Shown: positions 1 to 9,136 of the stretch, piece by piece
Layout of the letters: each line of letters starts with the position of its first letter
How positions within the stretch are numbered: position 1 is the first letter of the stretch
Made by a program: the position numbers and the translations under genes
Source of the DNA: Agarilytica rhodophyticola
GTDB taxonomy: Bacteria > Pseudomonadota > Gammaproteobacteria > Pseudomonadales > Cellvibrionaceae
NCBI RefSeq assembly: GCF_002157225.2
Contig: NZ_CP020038.1
Span: 3,998,501 to 4,062,500, forward strand
Direction of reading: 5' to 3'
Length of the DNA: 64,000 bases
The notes under the pieces: generated by a model
What the model was told of the DNA's origin: nothing
The model's database searches: none
The model's input: only the letters and a program-made list of their open reading frames with translations

Positions 1-774
1 GAGCAAGCGTACATTTTGCAAAATGAAGATAATCGCATTGTGTTTGTTATTCCTTATGAAGACAATTTTTCTTTGATTGGTACCACGGATGTGGAGATAA
101 AAGGAGACCCATCTCAAGTCCAGATCTCAGAGGAAGAAATCAGTTATTTGATTGACGTCACTAATCAAAACTTCAAACACAAAATTTGTCGTGATGATAT
201 TGTCCATACATACTCTGGTGTAAGGCCGTTATTAGATGATGAATCGTCAGACGCTCAAGCCATCACTCGCGATTACACACTAGAGGTAGATCACGCAGAT
301 AAAACCCCTCCTCTACTGTCTGTATTTGGAGGCAAAATCACCACTTATCGCAAACTGGCTGAAGCCGCGGGAAATAAGATCAATCAGTTTTTCCCCCAAA
401 TGACCGCCAGCAAGACCAAAACAAACGTTCTACCTGGTGGCGATTTTAAAGATCAGGAGATATTGTTTGCGCAGCTGCATAAAACTTATCCATGGCTAGA
501 TAGCTCTCTGCTCACTCGTTACGTGCGCAGTTACGGCACCTTATCCAAAACCATTTTGCATGGATGTATTAGCGTTGAAGATATGGGACAGCATTTTGGC
601 TGTGGGCTCTATCAGCGTGAAGTTGAGTATCTTATTGATCGAGAATGGGCGCACACGGTCGACGATGTTATTTGGCGCAGAAGTAAATTAGGATTGCGAC
701 TAAGCGCCTTGGAGAAAGAACAGCTAGGCACATTTCTAAATGCGTCTGGCTCTGAGTGCAAGAAAGCGTCTTAG
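1..774 (+). CDS. glpD: Glycerol-3-phosphate dehydrogenase, C-terminal part (5' end outside window)
   Basis: This is the C-terminal part of an FAD-dependent glycerol-3-phosphate dehydrogenase, which oxidises glycerol-3-phosphate to dihydroxyacetone phosphate at the inner membrane and feeds electrons to quinone. The frame is open from base 1, so the gene starts upstream of the window. About 257 residues are visible. Recognisable pieces are IGTTDVE, the YSGVRPL segment and FGGKITTYRKLAE, all typical of the GlpD FAD/substrate region, followed by the helical C-terminal domain with an LGLRLS segment. It ends normally at TAG 772-774, and a hairpin follows at 793-825. The TonB receptor gene downstream lies 360 bases away and appears to be a separate unit. 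Confidence 0.95.
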   Translation, partial: EQAYILQNEDNRIVFVIPYEDNFSLIGTTDVEIKGDPSQVQISEEEISYLIDVTNQNFKHKICRDDIVHTYSGVRPLLDDESSDAQAITRDYTLEVDHADKTPPLLSVFGGKITTYRKLAEAAGNKINQFFPQMTASKTKTNVLPGGDFKDQEILFAQLHKTYPWLDSSLLTRYVRSYGTLSKTILHGCISVEDMGQHFGCGLYQREVEYLIDREWAHTVDDVIWRRSKLGLRLSALEKEQLGTFLNASGSECKKAS

Positions 775-792
775 AAAGAAACCATTAGCCCG

Positions 793-825
793 CTATTTGA
801 TTCCATTCCTACTGGGATCGAATAG
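793..825 (+). terminator. Hairpin downstream of glpD
   Basis: A 13-bp stem (793-805 pairing with 813-825, with two G-T pairs) closes a 7-base loop, 18 bases after the glpD stop. It lacks a clear T-run, so it may be a weak or Rho-assisted terminator or a 3'-end stabiliser. The position right after the gene supports a role at the transcript end. Confidence 0.45.
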
Positions 826-1136
826 CCCAGCATCAGTTATCCTGCATTAGACTACAAGGTAAAATATTAAGACAGATAGTTTACCCTCCTTTACCCCACC
901 TCCCTATACTTGCTTTGCGAAATCACATGGAGTTTCTTGAATAAAAACCGCCCAGAAGTTTAAAAAGCAATCAACCTCAAGACTCAAATATTAAATATTT
1001 ATTAAAAAAGTTATAACTTGGGATGATTTTTTCGTAACAATACCCGGCCAAAAAAGTCTCGAACTCCACTTTTACGACAACTACCAAATCAATTATGAAT
1101 TAACACGCAAGCTTTCCACTTGCAGATAGCTTTTTC
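826..1136 (+). other. Leader region of the TonB receptor / radical SAM / ABC unit
   Basis: This 311-base AT-rich stretch has no open frame that I can support. It must hold the promoter of the 1137-9136 unit. The only ordered feature I see is a perfect 12-base palindrome, AAGTTATAACTT, at 1008-1019. It could be a regulator site. It matches only the core of Zur-type sites (GTTATA..TATAAC) and does not match Fur, so I do not assign it. Confidence 0.3.
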
Positions 1137-4100
1137 ATGAGGATATTTTTATTAATGGGAATTTTGACAACAAACACTGCGGTTAGGCGCATGGTTAAAC
1201 GAGTAGTTACTGGCAATATCAAGACAACATTAATAGGCGCATTAGCGCTATACACACACATCGCTGCAGCACAGTCTTCTATGGAAGCAAGGGTCATTGG
1301 TGCTGATGGCAAAGCTATCGCTAATATTACAGTGCGAGCCGAAAACTCTGCCACAGGCGCATCATTTATTGGAGTCTCTGACGCTCAAGGACGGGTACGT
1401 TTTGGTGGCTTAGCCACCGGTGGAGCCTGGCGACTGCATGCACAGGGCAATGAAAACTATGTTTCTACTATCTCGGATAATGTGCGTTTACGCTCGGAAT
1501 TTCAGTCAAACATCACCCTCAAATTAAACCTTCGCGATAGCAGTCAAGTAGACGACGAAGTCATCGTCACAGGTAGTCGTTCAGGTGCTTTGTTAAATAC
1601 CTCCAACGCTGAAGTGTCAGCGACACTGTCTGCCGAACAAATTAAATTATTACCCGTCGAGGCGCGCAGTTTAGAAAGACTATTATTTCGCTTGCCCAGT
1701 GTAACCCAATCTACCGGTTTTTTTGGAGAAGCGCCGTCGGTTGCCATTAACGGCGCTAATGCGCTTTTTACCAATTACACTATTGACGGCTTAGACAATA
1801 ACGAAAACTTTTTAGGTGGCCAGAAATTTCCGGTACCCGTGGGCGCAGTGCAGGATGTCACCGTATTATCCAGTTCCTATTCTGTTGAATATGGACGCAC
1901 CGCCAATGGTGTGGTTAACGTCACCACGCCATCCGGTGGCAATGAGGTAAAAAGTGAAATATTTTTTGTCACACGCCCCGGCGGTTTTTTATCTGCTGAC
2001 CCCGAGTCTAACCAAACCTCGCTATTTGGTGCCCCGGTATCTGACTCTTTTGATCGCTACCAAGGCGGCTTTACTGTAAGCGGCCCGATTGTAAGAAACC
2101 AGACCTTCTTTTTTCTTAATGCTGAGTATGTGCTAGACGAGACCGACAATATATTAAGTGCCCCCCTGCTTAATGTGAATAGCACCTTGGAGGGCACTAA
2201 CGAACAAATCCTAATCACCGGCCGCCTCGATCACAATTGGAATTCACAGCTGCGCACGTCTTTGCGCATCAACCACGGTCATGTGGAATTAGAACGTCAA
2301 GGTGGTGGTCTCGATGGCGGTGTCACGTTCCCAAGTGCCGGCAGTGTGCAAGACCGTTTATCCACGAATATCGCACTAACTAATACGTTTTCCACGGATT
2401 ATTTCGACTATGTGGGTTCTTTTCAGTACAGCCGTTTTAATTGGGATTTTGGCGAGCCTTTAAATGGCCCTGGACCGCAGGCAAGTGTGTTTGGTGGTGC
2501 CGATCAGTCAGCGCCCATTGCCGTGCTAGGTCATCCGGGCTTTATTTTTGATTCCACGGAAAAAACCTTTCAAACACAGCATAAATTCACTTTTGATATT
2601 GGCCAACACCGTATCAAGTTTGGTACAGATCTGGTCGTGGCCGACTTTGATCTATTCGGCGGTGGCAATGTTAATGGCAATTTTGCGGTCTCACTGACAG
2701 ATCAACAACTGGCTGCTCTGCAAAACATCGGACCGGGCTTATCGACAAATGACTTACCCGCGGACGCAAATATTATCAGCGCTAGCTTTGAAACACAGCC
2801 TAACGCCTTTGGTACCACCCAACGTGTGCACAGTGTGTTTTTGGAAGATCAATGGCAAACCACGGATAACTTAAGCCTTACTCTAGGCTTGCGCTGGGAT
2901 TACGATAACCTCACCAGTATTGGTGGCAGTGGTGATTACGATAACTTTGCACCGCGCTTTGGCTTTAACTTCACCCCCACAGAAACAGTCGCCGTACGCG
3001 GTGGTGTTGGTCTCTTTATCGAGAAGATACCCTATGCTGTAATATCCGATGCCATTCAACAGAACTCGGATTCCGCAGGGTTTCGTGCACAGCTGCAAAC
3101 ATTAATTGACAGAGGCATATTACCCAATAGCACCAACCTTGATGAAATCACTACCGGTGAAGGCAACCAGGCCATTAATGCAGCAGCACAATGCACAAGT
3201 CTATTCAACTGCCCCGACCCTACTACATTTGCCAATGAAGCTGATCTGTTAACCAATACAGAGCGACGCATCTTTAACCCTTCTGGCCTGGAAAACCCTG
3301 AAGCTCTGCAAGTGAGCCTGGGAGTTGAGTGGCAAGCAAACGATGACTGGCTGCTGGGCGTGGACTGGCAGTATTCTCGTGGACGTAATCTCTTACGTTT
3401 GGTCGACCTCAATGCACCGGAGCCTTTTGTTTTCAATCAGGCGGCCTTTGACAATCTAGGACTTGATGGCGTAGCAGCACTAACGCCACAACAACGGGAG
3501 GACTTGTCACTGGTGCGCTCCGCCACCGCTGCCAACCTAACCCGCCCTGCCGCCGGCCCCAATGGCGTCATACCAGAAGGTGGCGCTCGTTCGATTATTG
3601 TTTCTGATACCGGTGGCCGGTCGCGTTATCGCGCACTTATTTTCAAAGCACAGAAAGCACAAGGGGATAACTTCTACGATGCCAGTATCTTTTATACACT
3701 GTCACGTCTAGAGAACGATACCGATGATATCAACTTCCGTGCTAATGACTCCAACAACTTTGCTGCCGATTTCGGCCCGTCGTTAAACGACCGAACACAT
3801 GTGATTGTGTCGAATATTAATTTCTTTCCTATCGAGCATTTAACGGTCAGCCTCGCGGCCATCATCCAATCAGGACAACCCATTAACCTGGTGCCCAACG
3901 CCACTACCTTTGGCACCAGTGATATCAATGGTGATGGCTTATCTTTTGCTGACCAATTCACTGGTAACCCGGACCGATTTCCTGGAGTTTCGCGCAACTC
4001 CGACCGACTTCCCTGGTCATATACTCTGGATTTAGGCGCCGGTTACATCTTTGAAGATTTGGGTTCTGGCTCACTTGAAGTCCGTGCAGACTTCTTCAAT

Positions 4101-4241
4101 CTGCTCAATACTAATAATGAGAGTGGTTTCCCGGTGAACTTTACTGCATCAAATCAGATTCAGGTATTCGGTGAATCCAGAGTACAGAACAGTGCAGCGT
4201 CACCACGTACTTTCCAGTTTTCGGCGAAATACAATTTTTAA
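1137..4241 (+). CDS. Oar-like TonB-dependent outer-membrane receptor
   Basis: Large TonB-dependent receptor of the Oar/CarboxypepD_reg-like type, 1034 residues from this start. Order: signal peptide ending near HIAAAQ; a carboxypeptidase-regulatory-like beta-sandwich (about residues 47-131); a TonB-box-like stretch DEVIVTGSR; a plug with the IDGLDNNENF segment (about 140-260); then a 22-strand-type barrel ending in aromatic Phe, as outer-membrane barrels do. The ATG at 1191 (MVKRVV...) gives a more standard signal peptide than the 1137 ATG, and neither has a strong ribosome site. It is followed after 45 bases by a radical SAM gene and a YnjBCD ABC importer. The unit thus offers outer-membrane passage, a modifying enzyme and inner-membrane import. 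The ligand is unknown. Calling it a siderophore receptor would be unsupported. Confidence 0.85.
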   Translation: MRIFLLMGILTTNTAVRRMVKRVVTGNIKTTLIGALALYTHIAAAQSSMEARVIGADGKAIANITVRAENSATGASFIGVSDAQGRVRFGGLATGGAWRLHAQGNENYVSTISDNVRLRSEFQSNITLKLNLRDSSQVDDEVIVTGSRSGALLNTSNAEVSATLSAEQIKLLPVEARSLERLLFRLPSVTQSTGFFGEAPSVAINGANALFTNYTIDGLDNNENFLGGQKFPVPVGAVQDVTVLSSSYSVEYGRTANGVVNVTTPSGGNEVKSEIFFVTRPGGFLSADPESNQTSLFGAPVSDSFDRYQGGFTVSGPIVRNQTFFFLNAEYVLDETDNILSAPLLNVNSTLEGTNEQILITGRLDHNWNSQLRTSLRINHGHVELERQGGGLDGGVTFPSAGSVQDRLSTNIALTNTFSTDYFDYVGSFQYSRFNWDFGEPLNGPGPQASVFGGADQSAPIAVLGHPGFIFDSTEKTFQTQHKFTFDIGQHRIKFGTDLVVADFDLFGGGNVNGNFAVSLTDQQLAALQNIGPGLSTNDLPADANIISASFETQPNAFGTTQRVHSVFLEDQWQTTDNLSLTLGLRWDYDNLTSIGGSGDYDNFAPRFGFNFTPTETVAVRGGVGLFIEKIPYAVISDAIQQNSDSAGFRAQLQTLIDRGILPNSTNLDEITTGEGNQAINAAAQCTSLFNCPDPTTFANEADLLTNTERRIFNPSGLENPEALQVSLGVEWQANDDWLLGVDWQYSRGRNLLRLVDLNAPEPFVFNQAAFDNLGLDGVAALTPQQREDLSLVRSATAANLTRPAAGPNGVIPEGGARSIIVSDTGGRSRYRALIFKAQKAQGDNFYDASIFYTLSRLENDTDDINFRANDSNNFAADFGPSLNDRTHVIVSNINFFPIEHLTVSLAAIIQSGQPINLVPNATTFGTSDINGDGLSFADQFTGNPDRFPGVSRNSDRLPWSYTLDLGAGYIFEDLGSGSLEVRADFFNLLNTNNESGFPVNFTASNQIQVFGESRVQNSAASPRTFQFSAKYNF

Positions 4242-4286
4242 TTTTTACCTGTAAAATATGTTCATGAATGAGTGAGGGAAGTTAGC

Positions 4287-5366
4287 TTGGAATCGATTTA
4301 CTATGTGATGAACTGGGCGTGTCATCGTCGCTGTAAGCACTGTTACGAAACAAATTTTCGTCCCTATATTCGAGATGAATTAAAGAAAGTCGTTGCTGAA
4401 AGTGTGGCTAACTTCCCTAGGATTATCGACAACCTACCAGAAACTATGACCTACCGAGATTTAGCCGCGCCACTTGCCGGGGGCGGTTATCAGGAGAAAA
4501 CTGGGCGTATTATTTTGGCCGGTGGAGAAGTTCTACTTGAGCCGGTGCGTCAACAAGTGCTCTACCCTGTGCTCGAACGTTTGCAGCAACGCTATGGCGC
4601 AGGTGGTATTAAAGTGATCGTACAAACCACAGGCGACCTCGTTACAGAGGAAATTATTGAGCAGCTTCTTAAACGAGGCGTCTGGATGATTTCCATCGCC
4701 GGCATGGACGACTATCACGTAGGCCTTGAGGGGGATAAGCGCCTACCTTTAATTGCCAAACTAAAACAGTGGTTTGCAGCCGCTGGGATAAACCCATCGG
4801 GTTGGCAAGCCGACAATTCAGACAATGTTTCCTGGGGGGACGAGGACGGCCCATTGTATCACTTCTTCGGCGCTACTCCAGATGAATGGATCGGCAAACT
4901 ATGGCCCCGAGGCCGTGCATGGGAGAACGGCCTTTCCTCGGCAGATATTAGCGATAACTTTTGCGCTGAATGGGCAGGCGCAAAAAACTTTTTAAATCAT
5001 CAATATTCAGGTTCAGAAGTTTCTATCGATCCCAACGGCGATGTTTTTCCCTGCTGCATGAAAACTAAATTCCCCATTGGCAACCTTACAGAAGAACCTC
5101 TTATCGGCATTCTCGATAGTTTGATTGGACATCCGGTATACGAAGCGTTAGTCGCGGGTACGCCCGAGCGCATGGGCTTGCAACGAGGATGGAGTGTGGA
5201 AAATTTTTTAAATGCCTGTGAAACTCAAACGCCGACAGGCAAACCTTACCGCAACCTCTGTATTGGCTGCGACAATTTTCATCAGCAGGTGCTAGGGCCA
5301 GAGCTTCTTGAACTGCGCCGCCAGCGCTTGGCAGCGCTGCAATCTCCTATTACTTTGGTACAGTAG
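4287..5366 (+). CDS. Radical SAM protein with SPASM-like C-terminal cysteines
   Basis: Radical S-adenosylmethionine enzyme of about 360 residues. The 4Fe-4S/SAM motif is CHRRCKHC (CX3CX2C), just after the N-terminus, and LAGGE follows as the usual GGEP-like SAM-binding loop. The C-terminal part holds further cysteines in a SPASM/twitch-like pattern: FCAEW, then DPNGDVFPCCMK, then NACE and LCIGC, which could ligate auxiliary clusters. The frame is open from a GTG at 4272, but the GAGGGAAG ribosome site at 4274-4281 fits the TTG at 4287, giving MESIYYVMNWAC; I prefer that start. It lies between a TonB receptor and an ABC importer, with no precursor peptide gene visible nearby. The substrate is unknown; it may modify the imported compound or its ligand. 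Confidence 0.85.
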   Translation: MESIYYVMNWACHRRCKHCYETNFRPYIRDELKKVVAESVANFPRIIDNLPETMTYRDLAAPLAGGGYQEKTGRIILAGGEVLLEPVRQQVLYPVLERLQQRYGAGGIKVIVQTTGDLVTEEIIEQLLKRGVWMISIAGMDDYHVGLEGDKRLPLIAKLKQWFAAAGINPSGWQADNSDNVSWGDEDGPLYHFFGATPDEWIGKLWPRGRAWENGLSSADISDNFCAEWAGAKNFLNHQYSGSEVSIDPNGDVFPCCMKTKFPIGNLTEEPLIGILDSLIGHPVYEALVAGTPERMGLQRGWSVENFLNACETQTPTGKPYRNLCIGCDNFHQQVLGPELLELRRQRLAALQSPITLVQ

Positions 5367-5475
5367 AAGCATACGCTTTAATATGCTCAAACAGTTCTCA
5401 AATAATGTGTTTTTAACTATGCAGATAATCCCTCGTACCGGTTCCTACATTACGTCTTACAGTGTGGCAGTTAGC

Positions 5476-6723
5476 ATGAAAGCGGTCTTACTTTTTTCCC
5501 TAGTATTATTGCTAGCCAGTTGCAGTAAAAGCAGCAACGATGATGGCAAAGAAAGAACAGTAGTCAGCCATACGGCGCCGTGGCAAGAGGTAGTGGATAC
5601 AGCGCGTGGGCAGAGCGTATATTGGAATGCTTGGGCGGGCGATGAAAAAATAAATGCCTATATCCAGTGGGTCGCTGAACAGGTTAACCAACAATATGGC
5701 ATCACATTAAAGCACGTTAAATTGCAAGATACTGCCGAAGCGGTGAGCCGGATACTGGCAGAAAAATCTGCAGGAAGAATACAGGGAGGCTCGGTAGATT
5801 TAATGTGGATCAACGGCGAAAACTTTGCTTCGCTGAAGGAAAACAATATGTTGTTTGGTCCTTTTGTTGAGCAGCTGCCTTCTTCGAAATTTATTGATTT
5901 TGCCAACAATCCATCATTAACCACCGACTTCACTATTCCTGTAGAAGGTTTGGAAGCGCCATGGGGTCGATCTTTATTTGTCTTTATCTATGACAGCCAG
6001 AGAATTGCTAAGCCTCCACGCACTTATCCGGCGCTACTTGCATGGGCGCAGCAGAACCCGGCAAGGTTTACCTACCCGGCGCCCCCTAACTTTACCGGCT
6101 CATCTTTCTTAAAGCAGGCAATGCTCAGTTTAGCTCCAAAAGATATCCAGTTTAGTGAAACACCTGACGATGCAACATTCCAGCGAGCGACGGCACCGCT
6201 ATTTTCCTACCTGGATAAACTGCATCCACATTTATGGCGCAAAGGTAAAACATTCCCGCGTACTGGACCTGCCCAGCGCCAATTGTTAGCCGATGGTGAA
6301 CTTGATATTACCTTATCGTTTAACCCATCAGATGCTCTAAGTGCTATTGCTTCAGGTCTATTGCCAGATACAGTGAAAAGCTATGGCCTAGACAGTGGTA
6401 GTCTTGGCAATACTCATTTTCTTGCCATTGCGGCCAATGCCAGTGCCAGTGAAGGTGCTCGGGTAGTTATCAACTTTTTATTATCACCCGCGGCGCAGGC
6501 ACGCAAAGCAGACATTCATGTTTGGGGAGATGCCGCAGTCCTAAGTCTTGAACGTTTAGCGCCGGCAGAGCAAAAACTATTTCGCGATAAAGCAGTAGCG
6601 GGCACTCTGGCAACGGTTGAACTTAAAATCAGTGATGGCAGCGACAGCTATGTCTACCAAGAGCCTCACCCCTCATGGTTGCGACAACTTGAAAATCAGT
6701 GGGCAAAACGTTACGCCCAATGA
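5476..6723 (+). CDS. ynjB: ABC transporter substrate-binding lipoprotein, YnjB-like
   Basis: Periplasmic solute-binding lipoprotein of a YnjBCD-type ABC importer. From the ATG at 5476 there is a lipoprotein signal with lipobox LLASC (Cys16). An open frame continues upstream to 5308 over the radical SAM gene, but that extension would spoil the signal and is rejected. Segments such as VYWNAWAGDEKINAYIQW near the N-terminus, LMWINGENF, and PWGRSLFVFIYDS match the YnjB / extracellular binding protein fold. It overlaps the permease start by the ATGA at 6720-6723, so translation is coupled. E. coli YnjBCD has no firmly established substrate, and here the TonB receptor and radical SAM neighbours suggest a specialised nutrient. 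Confidence 0.85.
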   Translation: MKAVLLFSLVLLLASCSKSSNDDGKERTVVSHTAPWQEVVDTARGQSVYWNAWAGDEKINAYIQWVAEQVNQQYGITLKHVKLQDTAEAVSRILAEKSAGRIQGGSVDLMWINGENFASLKENNMLFGPFVEQLPSSKFIDFANNPSLTTDFTIPVEGLEAPWGRSLFVFIYDSQRIAKPPRTYPALLAWAQQNPARFTYPAPPNFTGSSFLKQAMLSLAPKDIQFSETPDDATFQRATAPLFSYLDKLHPHLWRKGKTFPRTGPAQRQLLADGELDITLSFNPSDALSAIASGLLPDTVKSYGLDSGSLGNTHFLAIAANASASEGARVVINFLLSPAAQARKADIHVWGDAAVLSLERLAPAEQKLFRDKAVAGTLATVELKISDGSDSYVYQEPHPSWLRQLENQWAKRYAQ

Positions 6724-8417
6724 GACAGCGCTCAAAGCTATCGTTGCTAACATGTGTTGGCTTATTGTCGATAACGGCCGGCACAGTGATACTAGGTTTG
6801 CTGGGTATTTTGGCGCCCGCCTTCGGGCACTTGCCAGCAATCAATAGATTCGGACCCAGCCTGCAAGCATGGCAGCTATTCTTGCAGGCGCCAGGGATAG
6901 GGTTTTCGCTATTTCTATCCCTATCAGTGGGCTTGATATCCACGTTTTGTGCCTTTGTAATGTCACAAAGTTTGCTGGCAAGCCTATGGGGCAAAAAGCG
7001 TTTTATACACGCCGAAAGTATCAGCCGCTTATTACTGGCGACGCCCCACGTAGCGGTGGCTTTAAGCCTGATCTTTTTACTCTCACCTTCAGGTTTCTTA
7101 ATGCGCTTGATCAGCCCGGTGGCCAATTTAACCACACCCCTGGATTATCTTTTTCCTGGTGATAGCAATGGCCTGGCGCTTATATTGGGACTTATTTTGA
7201 AGGAAACGCCCTTTCTCATAGCAGTCAGTGCCATCGCGGCGCGCGATACGAATCCAAGCCCTATGCTCGCTCAGGCAGCCAGTCTCGGTTATGGACGTAT
7301 AAAGAGCTGGCTGATGGTTGTTACGCCTCAACTCTATACACGCATTCGCTTGCCTATTTTTGCAGCGTTAGCCTTTGCTACCACAACTATAGAGCAAGCT
7401 TTAATTTTAGGCCCTACCATACCTGCCACACTGGCCGTTCGTTTATTACAGTGGTTTAACGATCCAGATCTAGCGGCACGACTCCCACTTGCCGCTGGCG
7501 CCATTGCGCTCGCCCTCTGCGTCATCATCGCCTTTGCCCTATGGCGCCTGGGGGAATATGCATGTTCTCATTTAGTACGCTATAGCGCTCTGCGCGGCAA
7601 GCGTAATAGTACTCTGCCCGTTATCGCAACAGTATTTGCCCAAGCAACTTCTTTCGTACTGTATTGTACTGTTGTCGCCCTGCTAGGCCTTGGATTAACC
7701 GCTTTTATTGAAGGTTGGCGCTTTCCCGATATTTTACCCACCCAATGGACACTCAAGGTCTGGGCCCGTAGTAGTTTCGTCCTACAAGATGTTGCTATCA
7801 ACACCCTTAGTCTTGGTATAGCTTGCGCTATTATTGCACCGACATTGGCATTAGTTGGTTTGCAAGCGAGTGCCGCCAGGCCGCGCTTTCGCATGCTGCT
7901 GAATATCGCCTTATTCTTACCTTTGTTTATACCCGAAGCCACAATTATCTTTGGCCTCAATGTCGCCTGGTCTACTTGGCGGATGGATGGTCAATGGCTA
8001 ACTGTCTTGTGGGCACACCTTATATATTGCCTACCCTACGCATGGCTAACACTGGCAGGCCCCCATAAGGCCATAGATCCACGGCTATTAATAAGTGCCC
8101 GCGTCTTAGGTTTAGGCCCATGGGCGACATTCTTTAGAGTCTCTTTGCCATTGCTCACAGCGCCCATTTTTACTGCCGCAGCTTTATGTGTGTTGATTTC
8201 TGTCTCTCTTTACTTGCCAACCTTAGTGGCTTCTGCTGGGCGTCTGCCTACTTTAATCACAGAAAGTATTGCTTTAGCTTCTGGTGGCGATAGAAGAAGT
8301 GTGGCTGTGATGATGGTATTGTTGGTGGTATTGCCACTGCTAGTACTTGAAATCGCACACCGTATTCCCAAAATTATTTTTCGCCACAGGCGCGCTCTTT
8401 CAGGAAAGTTATCGTGA
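6720..8417 (+). CDS. ynjC: ABC transporter permease, fused two-domain, YnjC-like
   Basis: Inner-membrane permease of about 565 residues with two homologous permease halves in one chain, like YnjC and ThiP. Each half carries a binding-protein-dependent transport loop (around ASLGYGRIKSWLMVVTPQL in the first, ARVLGLGPWATFFRVSLPLL in the second), which contacts the ATPase. I count roughly 12 hydrophobic spans. The ATG at 6720 overlaps the TGA of ynjB, and an in-frame GTG at 6699 is less likely. It overlaps the ATPase gene by GTGA at 8414-8417. One fused permease and one ATPase subunit would make a complete importer with YnjB. Confidence 0.88.
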   Translation: MRQRSKLSLLTCVGLLSITAGTVILGLLGILAPAFGHLPAINRFGPSLQAWQLFLQAPGIGFSLFLSLSVGLISTFCAFVMSQSLLASLWGKKRFIHAESISRLLLATPHVAVALSLIFLLSPSGFLMRLISPVANLTTPLDYLFPGDSNGLALILGLILKETPFLIAVSAIAARDTNPSPMLAQAASLGYGRIKSWLMVVTPQLYTRIRLPIFAALAFATTTIEQALILGPTIPATLAVRLLQWFNDPDLAARLPLAAGAIALALCVIIAFALWRLGEYACSHLVRYSALRGKRNSTLPVIATVFAQATSFVLYCTVVALLGLGLTAFIEGWRFPDILPTQWTLKVWARSSFVLQDVAINTLSLGIACAIIAPTLALVGLQASAARPRFRMLLNIALFLPLFIPEATIIFGLNVAWSTWRMDGQWLTVLWAHLIYCLPYAWLTLAGPHKAIDPRLLISARVLGLGPWATFFRVSLPLLTAPIFTAAALCVLISVSLYLPTLVASAGRLPTLITESIALASGGDRRSVAVMMVLLVVLPLLVLEIAHRIPKIIFRHRRALSGKLS

Positions 8418-9136
8418 CTGCCATCGACAATCATAGTAGTGCACATGTTAATCATCGAAATAAAAACGATGGTAAAGCCATGAGTAATGTAGGTATTGAA
8501 GTTAAACATACTAGTGCGACGATTAATAATCGTGTTCTTTTCGAGGATCTCAGTTTCTGTGTGGCAACAGGAGAAATATTAACGATTATGGGTCCAAGCG
8601 GTACAGGGAAATCCACCTTACTTGCTTTTCTGTCGGGAACATTGGCCGATGACGTTCGTGCACAAGGAAAGATCTTTTTACATGGCCAAGATATTACCGA
8701 ACAACCACCAGAAACGCGAAAGATAGGCGTGTTGTTTCAAGATGCTTTATTGTTTCCCCATCTATCGGTGGGTGAAAATTTAGGTTTTGGACTGACTTCA
8801 AAAATTCGAGGATCAGAGCGTAAAGATCGTATCGAAACTGCATTACAAGACGCTGGACTTGCGGGGTACAGCAAAAAAGATCCAGCTACTTTGTCTGGCG
8901 GGGAAAGAGCACGGGTGGCATTGATGAGAACTCTGCTGGCCGAGCCAGATGCTATTCTATTAGATGAACCTTTCTCAAAATTGGATACAACACTGCGCCA
9001 ACAAATGCGTGAATTTACCTTCGCTGAAATTATCGATAGGAATCTTCCTTGTATCATGGTCACCCATGACCAAGAAGATGCCAAAGCGGCTAGTGGAAAA
9101 ATATTAAACCTTGAAAATTTGAGCCAATCGAACTAA
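8414..9136 (+). CDS. ynjD: ABC transporter ATP-binding protein, YnjD-like
   Basis: ATPase subunit of the YnjBCD-type importer. Walker A is GPSGTGKST, the Q-loop lies in GVLFQDALLFPH, the signature is LSGGERARV, Walker B is AILLDEPFSKLD, and the H-loop is MVTHDQED. At 240 residues it is slightly longer than E. coli YnjD. The GTG at 8414 overlaps the permease stop and supports coupled translation. The ATG at 8480 would give the usual short N-terminus (MSNVGIEVKH) and may be the real start. It ends tail-to-tail with a minus-strand gene, the two stops overlapping by 4 bases. Confidence 0.88.
   Translation: MTAIDNHSSAHVNHRNKNDGKAMSNVGIEVKHTSATINNRVLFEDLSFCVATGEILTIMGPSGTGKSTLLAFLSGTLADDVRAQGKIFLHGQDITEQPPETRKIGVLFQDALLFPHLSVGENLGFGLTSKIRGSERKDRIETALQDAGLAGYSKKDPATLSGGERARVALMRTLLAEPDAILLDEPFSKLDTTLRQQMREFTFAEIIDRNLPCIMVTHDQEDAKAASGKILNLENLSQSN

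Noticed and set aside
1008-1019. Zur or Fur site upstream of the TonB receptor
   Set aside because: AAGTTATAACTT is palindromic but too short, and it does not fit the full Zur or Fur consensus; kept only as a note in the leader entry.
3056-3436. Antisense open frame of 126 codons inside the TonB receptor gene
   Set aside because: It lies fully within a well-supported gene, has no ribosome site or family features, and its composition is that of a complement frame.
5308-5475. Upstream extension of the ynjB frame to 5308
   Set aside because: It overlaps the radical SAM gene and would bury the lipoprotein signal that begins at 5476.
6629-7135. Minus-strand open frame of 168 codons across the ynjB/ynjC junction
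   Set aside because: It overlaps two clear ABC transporter genes and has no domain or ribosome-site support.
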